DNA of 44,340 bases. It comes from Candidatus Omnitrophota bacterium (GTDB lineage Bacteria; Omnitrophota; Gorgyraeia; Zapsychrales; Zapsychraceae). Positions 39,915 through 44,340 of the stretch are shown here, piece by piece. The stretch spans positions 1 through 44,340 of the forward strand of contig JADFXQ010000010.1 of assembly GCA_015233495.1 (NCBI GenBank). The letters run 5' to 3'. The position numbers and the translations under genes are program-made. The notes beneath the pieces are model-generated. The model saw only the letters and a list, made by a program, of their open reading frames with translations. It was not told the DNA's origin and did not search any database. Positions within the stretch are counted from its first letter, which is position 1; each line of letters opens with the position of its first letter.

Positions 39915-41027
39915 TTAACCGATCAAACCCGCGACCTTTTTCGCGATAGCCAAACAGGCCGTTAATCCCGGCGATTCGATGCCGATCAAATTGACAAATC
40001 CCGAAAAACCGTTGTCCGTTTCTTCCTGGATCAAAAAATCTTTCACCGCTTCTCCCGGACCTTGCAATTTGGGCCGCATCCCGGCGGAGTCCGGCGTAAG
40101 ATCGTCAAATTCAATAAACGGCAAAAAAGATTTTACGCTTTCGTAAAAATCTTTTTGCTTGGCTGGATCAACCGTATAATGAATTTCCTCCACATATTCC
40201 GTATCCGGTCCCAGCCGCATTTGCCCGGCAAAATCCAAAGTAGCGTGCGTGCCTAAGCCCACATGATTTTGGGTCGGCACCGGATAAATCAAATGACTCA
40301 CCAGCTTCGCTTTCGCGGCGCTCACCCGGAAATAATCGCCTTTGCAAAATTTTAACTGATATTCCGGCTTCTGGATTCCGACCATAGCCGCGATCTTGTC
40401 CGAACTCAATCCTGCCGCGTTGATCACGATCCGTGAAAAAACCTTGTTCAAAGAGCTTGTCCCGTCATCCAAGGTGAGTTCATACCCTCCGTGAACCGGA
40501 TCAATCTTGGTCACCGTTGTCCCATATATAATCATACCACCGCCGTCTTCACAGTGGTAGGCCAAACTTTTCATGAGCTGATGCGAATCAATGATGCCGG
40601 TGCTCGGCGAAAAAATCGCGGCTTGCGCCGCGACCTGCGGTTCGACTTCCTGAATTTCATTTTGCGAAACCGGCCGCAGATCTGCGACCCCATTGGCCTG
40701 ACCGCGCTTTAAAATACTTTCCAACTCTCCGGTTTCTACGGCGTTGGTGGCCACAATATATTTCCCTATCCGTTTATGATCAACGCGAAACTTTTCGCAA
40801 TATTCATAAAGCCTATGCCGGCCTTCCACGCAAAGCTTGGCTTTGAGCGTTCCTGCCGGATAATAAATCCCGGCGTGAATGACTTCACTGTTGCGCGAAC
40901 TCGTCTCCTGGCCAAACGACAAATGCCGCTCAATGACCAAAACATCCGGACGTGTTTGCGCCAGTTCTGCGGCAATAGCGAGACCGACCACCCCCGCGCC
41001 GATTATAGTAATATTCACGTTTTCCAT
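39915..41027 (-). CDS. lhgO: FAD-dependent oxidoreductase, L-2-hydroxyglutarate oxidase type
   Basis: A 370-residue DAO-superfamily flavoprotein. The FAD-binding GxGxxG is Gly10-Gly15 (IIGAGVVGLA). The LhgO-type segments TSSRNSEVIHAGIYYPAGTLKAKLC, SPSTGIIDSHQL, VINAAGLSSDKIA and the C-terminal NLIGIESPGLTACLAIA are present. The family oxidises L-2-hydroxyglutarate to 2-oxoglutarate, a metabolite repair step; related enzymes act on other 2-hydroxy acids. It starts 2 nt after metW, so it is cotranscribed with metX-metW. Confidence 0.85.
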   Translation of the reverse strand: MENVNITIIGAGVVGLAIAAELAQTRPDVLVIERHLSFGQETSSRNSEVIHAGIYYPAGTLKAKLCVEGRHRLYEYCEKFRVDHKRIGKYIVATNAVETGELESILKRGQANGVADLRPVSQNEIQEVEPQVAAQAAIFSPSTGIIDSHQLMKSLAYHCEDGGGMIIYGTTVTKIDPVHGGYELTLDDGTSSLNKVFSRIVINAAGLSSDKIAAMVGIQKPEYQLKFCKGDYFRVSAAKAKLVSHLIYPVPTQNHVGLGTHATLDFAGQMRLGPDTEYVEEIHYTVDPAKQKDFYESVKSFLPFIEFDDLTPDSAGMRPKLQGPGEAVKDFLIQEETDNGFSGFVNLIGIESPGLTACLAIAKKVAGLIG

Positions 41028-41029
41028 AT

Positions 41030-41647
41030 TTATTTTTCGAGAACAAACAATCCGACTTTGGCAAACAAATTGGGCATAACAAAAATGCGGTGGTTGGTCG
41101 AAATTCCGCGCGCCTCTATGATTTTAATTTTCTCCTGGCGGCAAAAAGCCCGGAAATCTTTCAGGCTTAAAAAACTTAAGTTCGGCGTGTCATACCACTG
41201 AAACGGCAATTCTTTCGTTACCGGCACCCGGCCGCGAAAAAATAGCTGCAACCGGGCGCTGATATGGCAAAAATTTGGAATAACCACGACAATTTTTTTG
41301 CCAATGCGCAAGCTCTCCAAAATCACTTCCCGCGGGTTCATTACCTGCTGAATCGTTTCGCTTAAAATCACATAATCAAACCGTTTCGAAGAATAATCAG
41401 CGAGCCCGGTGTCGATATTGCCGTGCGACACTGCCAAACCTTTTGCCACGCATTGATAAATCGCTTTCTCATCAATCTCGATCCCCGTGCCAGTGCATTG
41501 CTTGTATCGGATCAGCAAAGATAACAATGTTCCATCGCCACACCCCAGATCAAGGACTTTGGATTTCTCCGCGACTAAATCAACAATAGTGCGAAAAATC
41601 AAATTTACCTGCATCAGATCAGTGACTAAGGGAGTTTTTTCAGCCAC
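41030..41647 (-). CDS. metW: Methionine biosynthesis protein MetW
   Basis: A 205-residue SAM-dependent methyltransferase-fold protein. Motif [13 protein letters not shown] lies at 31-42, followed by [19 protein letters not shown] and [16 protein letters not shown], the classic MetW pattern, and [17 protein letters not shown]. It starts with GTG, with AGGAG upstream, and overlaps metX by 8 nt. MetW is known to work with MetX in homoserine acylation, and the pairing is conserved here. Confidence 0.95.
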   Translation of the reverse strand: MAEKTPLVTDLMQVNLIFRTIVDLVAEKSKVLDLGCGDGTLLSLLIRYKQCTGTGIEIDEKAIYQCVAKGLAVSHGNIDTGLADYSSKRFDYVILSETIQQVMNPREVILESLRIGKKIVVVIPNFCHISARLQLFFRGRVPVTKELPFQWYDTPNLSFLSLKDFRAFCRQEKIKIIEARGISTNHRIFVMPNLFAKVGLFVLEK

Positions 41648-42779
41648 GGGCGGAGTCTCCTTGCATACGGTTTAAAAAGTGAGAAATGATTTGCGCTTGC
41701 CCTTCCACCTCCACTAAAAACGCGTCGTGACCATAATCCGACTGAATTTCAATAAACGAAACATCAACATCATTGGTTTTAAGCGCCTTGACGATTTCCT
41801 TGGTTTGATACGGCGGATAAAGCCAATCCGAGGTAAAGGCGATCACCAAAAAGCTCGACTGAACTGTCTCAAACACTTTAACCAGATCATCTTCCGCCGT
41901 CAGATCAAAATAATCCAAGGCCTTGGAAAGATATAGCCAGGAATTAGCGTCAAACCGCTGCACAAAACTGTCGCCGCGGTATTTCAAATAATTTTCGACC
42001 TCGAAGTCCAAAGAAAAATCATATCCCAGCCGCTCTTTGCTGATCAATTTACGGCCGAATTTCTCCTGCATGGATTTGTCGCTCATATATGTAATGTGAC
42101 CCATCATCCGCGCTAACGCCAGCCCCCGGGCTGGAATTGTTTTGCCATAATAATCCCCGCCATTCCAGTCGGGATCGGACATGATCGCTTGGCGCGCCAC
42201 AACATTGAACGCGATCTGCTGCGCCGAATGCCGCACGCCGGCCGCGATTACAATCGAAGATCGGACGCGTTCGGGATAAAGCACTGACCATTTCAAGGCC
42301 TGAAATCCGCCCATGGACCCGCCAGCCACGCATAACAATTGATCAATGCCCAAGTGATCAATGAGCTGGCGCTGTGCGACCACCATGTCCCTTATCGATA
42401 TTACCGGAAATGCCAGCCCATATGGCTTGCCGGTATTAGGATTAATCGACGCTGGTCCAGTGCTTCCCTTGCAGCTGCCGAGCACGTTAGAGCAGATTAT
42501 AAAATATTTATCGGTATCAAAGGCCTTGCCCGGCCCGACCATATTGTCCCACCAACCGGGTTTGGTTGACCCCGGATGGAATCCGGTCACATGGGCGTCT
42601 CCGGTTAAGGCATGTAAAATAAGAATGGCATTGGATTTAGCAGCGTTGAGTTTGCCCGTGGTTTCATAAGCGAGAGTGACAGGCCCGATTTTGACGCCGC
42701 TTTTTAAGACGAGCTCATTGGGCGGCTCGGCAAAAGTAAAATATTGGGTTTCGACGTAATCGACCGGATTTTGTTCCAT
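41640..42779 (-). CDS. metX: Homoserine O-acyltransferase
   Basis: An alpha/beta-hydrolase acyltransferase of 379 residues that activates homoserine for methionine synthesis, with acetyl-CoA or, in MetW-linked enzymes, possibly succinyl-CoA. The triad is Ser155 (GGSMGG), Asp318 (TSDWLYPP) and His351 (DYGHDAFL). The oxyanion segment [10 protein letters not shown] and [13 protein letters not shown] are typical. It is the first gene of metX-metW-lhgO. Its promoter is at 42838-42866 and a strongly structured stretch lies just upstream. Confidence 0.96.
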   Translation of the reverse strand: MEQNPVDYVETQYFTFAEPPNELVLKSGVKIGPVTLAYETTGKLNAAKSNAILILHALTGDAHVTGFHPGSTKPGWWDNMVGPGKAFDTDKYFIICSNVLGSCKGSTGPASINPNTGKPYGLAFPVISIRDMVVAQRQLIDHLGIDQLLCVAGGSMGGFQALKWSVLYPERVRSSIVIAAGVRHSAQQIAFNVVARQAIMSDPDWNGGDYYGKTIPARGLALARMMGHITYMSDKSMQEKFGRKLISKERLGYDFSLDFEVENYLKYRGDSFVQRFDANSWLYLSKALDYFDLTAEDDLVKVFETVQSSFLVIAFTSDWLYPPYQTKEIVKALKTNDVDVSFIEIQSDYGHDAFLVEVEGQAQIISHFLNRMQGDSARG

Positions 42780-42837
42780 TTAACAGCCAACATCTCCTCT
42801 CGGCAAACCATAAGAAAGGGAATTGTAAAACGGTGAT

Positions 42838-42866
42838 AATATACAACAAATGCGGGCGGCAATCAA
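42838..42866 (-). promoter_or_regulatory. Candidate metX promoter
   Basis: Minus-strand TTGATT (42861-42866) and TATATT (42838-42843), spacer 17 nt, about 60 nt upstream of metX. If real, the structured element at 42855-43007 lies mostly upstream of the metX transcript and is not its leader. Confidence 0.55.
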
Positions 42867-43007
42867 TCATTAAAACAATCACCGCCTCCCCTTTTAAGAC
42901 AGGCGCAGAAGCTCTGGTAAATTTACCAAGAACCTGTCACCCGGGAGGCCAGAGCACTGCGGCAGGACAAGAAAATTCCTTCTAACGGCACGAAACAAGT
43001 TGCCGCA
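42855..43007. ncRNA. Highly structured intergenic element, candidate small RNA
   Basis: Plus-strand description: CCTCCC (42885-42890) pairs with GGGAGG (42943-42948). Inside it GACAGG (42898-42903) pairs with CCTGTC (42933-42938), and inside that TGGTAAATTTACCA (42915-42928) is a perfect hairpin. GCTCTGG (42911-42917) is also complementary to CCAGAGC (42949-42955), giving a pseudoknot or an alternative fold. Flanking stems are GGCGG/CCGCC (42855-42859/42882-42886) and TGCGGCA/TGCCGCA (42958-42964/43001-43007). The strand is unresolved because most stems work on both. It matches no riboswitch or ribozyme consensus I could recall. It fills most of the 233-nt gap between metX and the lipoprotein gene. 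Confidence 0.45.
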
Positions 43008-43012
43008 AACAT

Positions 43013-43636
43013 TTACGGGTTTTGAATGTCCTTGATGATTTCATTTCCCGAAACCGTAGACACTTTCGATAAAAACAGCTCCTTGTCTCGTAGGAATTCA
43101 TCCGCAACATGAACTTTGCAATCCGCATCCATCTTTAATCCCGTCAAAAAATTGGATTTGGATTTTAACCCTGAGTAGTGAAAATTCCCCGCGTAAACAA
43201 TCTTGCCGCCCACCACAGTAACTTTTTTCGGATCAAAAGAATAGGTTCTGACAATTGAGCCTGAGTTGACAATGACTTGCGGAGTGACTAAATAACGACC
43301 CGCCGGCCACTCGTCAGCGCGTAAATAGACTCTCTTATTATCGAGTATGGCGCCTTGGGCATCTAAAGTATTGTTCGGAGTCGCTCCCGCCTTTTTGTAT
43401 CTTGCGGCAAAATTATCGTTCGCTTCAATGACAGGTTCAATATTGATCCAAGGCCGCATAAGAATGCTCATCGCCTTTTCATCGGCAGCATCATATGAAA
43501 AAGACAAAAGCAAGATCCCGTTCCCGGAGGTCGGGGGAAGCGAATAGTCTTTCGCGACCATGCGCGGTCCAAAAGCGCAGCCGGATAACATGAACAACAT
43601 CCCGACAAAGAACGACGTTAAAAATTTCTTCTTCAT
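43013..43636 (-). CDS. Putative lipoprotein, unknown function
   Basis: A 207-residue protein, MKKKFLTSFFVGMLFMLSGC at the start, with lipobox LSGC and lipidated Cys20. A TTG one codon earlier is an alternative; AGGAGGGA lies about 8 nt before the ATG at 43636. The mature part is mostly beta-like (NGILLLSFSY, GRYLVTPQVIV, GGKIVYAGNFHY) and lacks a recognised catalytic motif. I do not recognise the family. A second lipoprotein gene lies upstream on the same strand. Confidence 0.75.
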   Translation of the reverse strand: MKKKFLTSFFVGMLFMLSGCAFGPRMVAKDYSLPPTSGNGILLLSFSYDAADEKAMSILMRPWINIEPVIEANDNFAARYKKAGATPNNTLDAQGAILDNKRVYLRADEWPAGRYLVTPQVIVNSGSIVRTYSFDPKKVTVVGGKIVYAGNFHYSGLKSKSNFLTGLKMDADCKVHVADEFLRDKELFLSKVSTVSGNEIIKDIQNP

Positions 43637-43703
43637 CAATACTCCCTCCTTATATGTTTAAGATAACATTATTTTCTTTAACGCTTTTTTGCCAAAATTT
43701 TTT

Positions 43704-44159
43704 CTACTGTTTAGGCGTTGTAAAAATAAAATATACATCGTGTTCCCGCGTGCTTCCTGCCCCAACCGAGAGAATATCCGAGCTTGCCCAATTCGCCGAC
43801 CCGCTAACCCGCACTGACCAATAATATGTATGATTGGGTTCCAATTTAATCTCAACACGATGCTCCGGGCCGGAAATATTTTCACGGTAATAGATCCGAT
43901 TATCCCGAAATATGCCGGAAGCCGTCACCAGTGTCTCCCAGATACCCACATCATAATGGGAACCCTTATTGACTTTGCGATCATTCCACCGCAGTATGGG
44001 CTGAAGTGATTCGGTATCCGCGGATACAGAACCAATTTTCGGCGTGACGGGTTCAATGTCAGTGTATTTGATGAATGTACAGCCAGAATAAAAAACCGCT
44101 GTAAACAAAAATAAAATCATTGTCCGCATCACGCGGGAAAAAGTAATCCTTTTTTGCAT
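43704..44159 (-). CDS. Putative lipoprotein with FnIII/Ig-like fold
   Basis: A 151-residue protein starting MQKRITFSRVMRTMILFLFT with a lipobox-like YSGC (Cys27). A start five codons earlier (44174) is possible; neither has a good ribosome-binding site. The mature part reads like one beta-sandwich domain: LQPILRWNDRKVNKGSHYDV, HRVEIKLEPNHTYYWSVRV, then YFIFTTP, the pattern of fibronectin III-like repeats. TATACT abuts the ATG and TTGACC lies further upstream, so a leaderless start is possible. Function unknown. Confidence 0.65.
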   Translation of the reverse strand: MQKRITFSRVMRTMILFLFTAVFYSGCTFIKYTDIEPVTPKIGSVSADTESLQPILRWNDRKVNKGSHYDVGIWETLVTASGIFRDNRIYYRENISGPEHRVEIKLEPNHTYYWSVRVSGSANWASSDILSVGAGSTREHDVYFIFTTPKQ

Positions 44160-44268
44160 AGTATAGTCTACCATTTACCATAAAAAATGGTCAACGCCTA
44201 TTTAACCTATCTCTGGGAATGATACCATAGATCCTTACCCCCTATTCCCTGGGGGGGCGAAAAAAATT

Positions 44269-44340
44269 TTAATCATCAAAGCCGATATCTTTGAGGAGCT
44301 CCGGGCTCGATATGAAGCATTTTGCCGGGGTCATATAGGT
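44269..44340 (-). CDS. C-terminal end of a partial gene
   Basis: The last 23 codons of a minus-strand frame entering from the window edge, reading MTPAKCFISSPELLKDIGFD near its end, with a TAA stop at 44269. Too short to assign. A CCCCC/GGGGG inverted repeat (about 44237-44256) follows in the 109-nt gap before the lipoprotein gene. Confidence 0.4.
   Translation of the reverse strand, partial: TYMTPAKCFISSPELLKDIGFDD

Noticed and set aside
42780-43012. SAM riboswitch or guanidine riboswitch upstream of metX
   Set aside because: Conserved cores (for SAM-I, the GGTGGAGGGA and GGCAACC/GGTGCTAA set) are missing. A short AGGACAAGA resembles guanidine-III, but the required flanking pseudoknot pairing is absent. 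The likely metX promoter lies downstream of the structure.

Overview
The window reads as a chromosomal segment of a free-living Gram-negative-type bacterium. Evidence for a double membrane: an AsmA-like periplasmic protein, a secreted beta-barrel-like protein, two lipobox proteins and murB. It makes isoprenoids by the MEP route (ispG, ispH) and has type II fatty acid synthesis, folate, methionine, leucine and aspartate-family genes. TGA is used as a normal stop (for example asd). The gene mix and the dispersed GC-rich palindromes would fit an uncultured lineage such as Omnitrophota; that placement is inference only. No tRNA, rRNA or CRISPR was seen.

Layout. 1-220: a repeat-rich end resembling an insertion-sequence terminus, then an intrinsic terminator. 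221-4757 (-): fabG-acpP-fabF-leuB-asd, fatty acid elongation joined to leucine and aspartate-family synthesis. 4866-9855 (-): cation/proton antiporter, giant AsmA-like protein, FxsA. 10100-14044 (-): a secreted glycoside hydrolase-like protein with fibronectin III and NBR1-type Ig-like domains. 14403-22137: an accessory island. It holds an Orc1-like ATPase and a SNF2 helicase in tandem, then a self-contained DUF4143 ATPase cassette and a decayed IS110 element (on +), then a SWIM zinc-finger gene that elsewhere usually sits next to SNF2. 22234-23157 (-): folE-folB.

23342-25490 (+): DsbD-like membrane protein, small three-helix membrane protein and membrane-anchored radical SAM enzyme, overlapping tail to tail with a spermidine-synthase-like membrane protein (25429-27648, -). 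27677-28130: remnant of a zeta-toxin-like kinase plus an intact small partner gene. 28283-29937: HisJ-type phosphatase (+) and DnaQ-type exonuclease (-). 30110-36042 (-): ispG followed by two paralogous secreted HEAT-repeat proteins, a secreted beta-rich protein and a cysteine-rich small protein, all closely spaced. 36148-39385 (+): ispH-murB-HAD phosphatase-AlkD. 39408-42779 (-): metX-metW-FAD oxidoreductase, 4-oxalocrotonate tautomerase-like gene, NifU-like scaffold. 42780-43012: a strongly base-paired intergenic stretch. 43013-44159 (-): two lipoproteins; 44269-44340: tail of a partial gene.

The most interesting signals are: the pseudoknot-capable element upstream of metX; the structured leader of the IS110 transposase, a possible bridge RNA that can also pair with the start codon; the interrupted ORC-SNF2-SWIM set; the HEAT paralogues sharing an unnamed central domain; the membrane-anchored radical SAM enzyme with its membrane partners; and a four-copy palindromic repeat family, one copy of which supplies a stop codon. 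All functions are read from sequence by eye; no database search or folding program was run.
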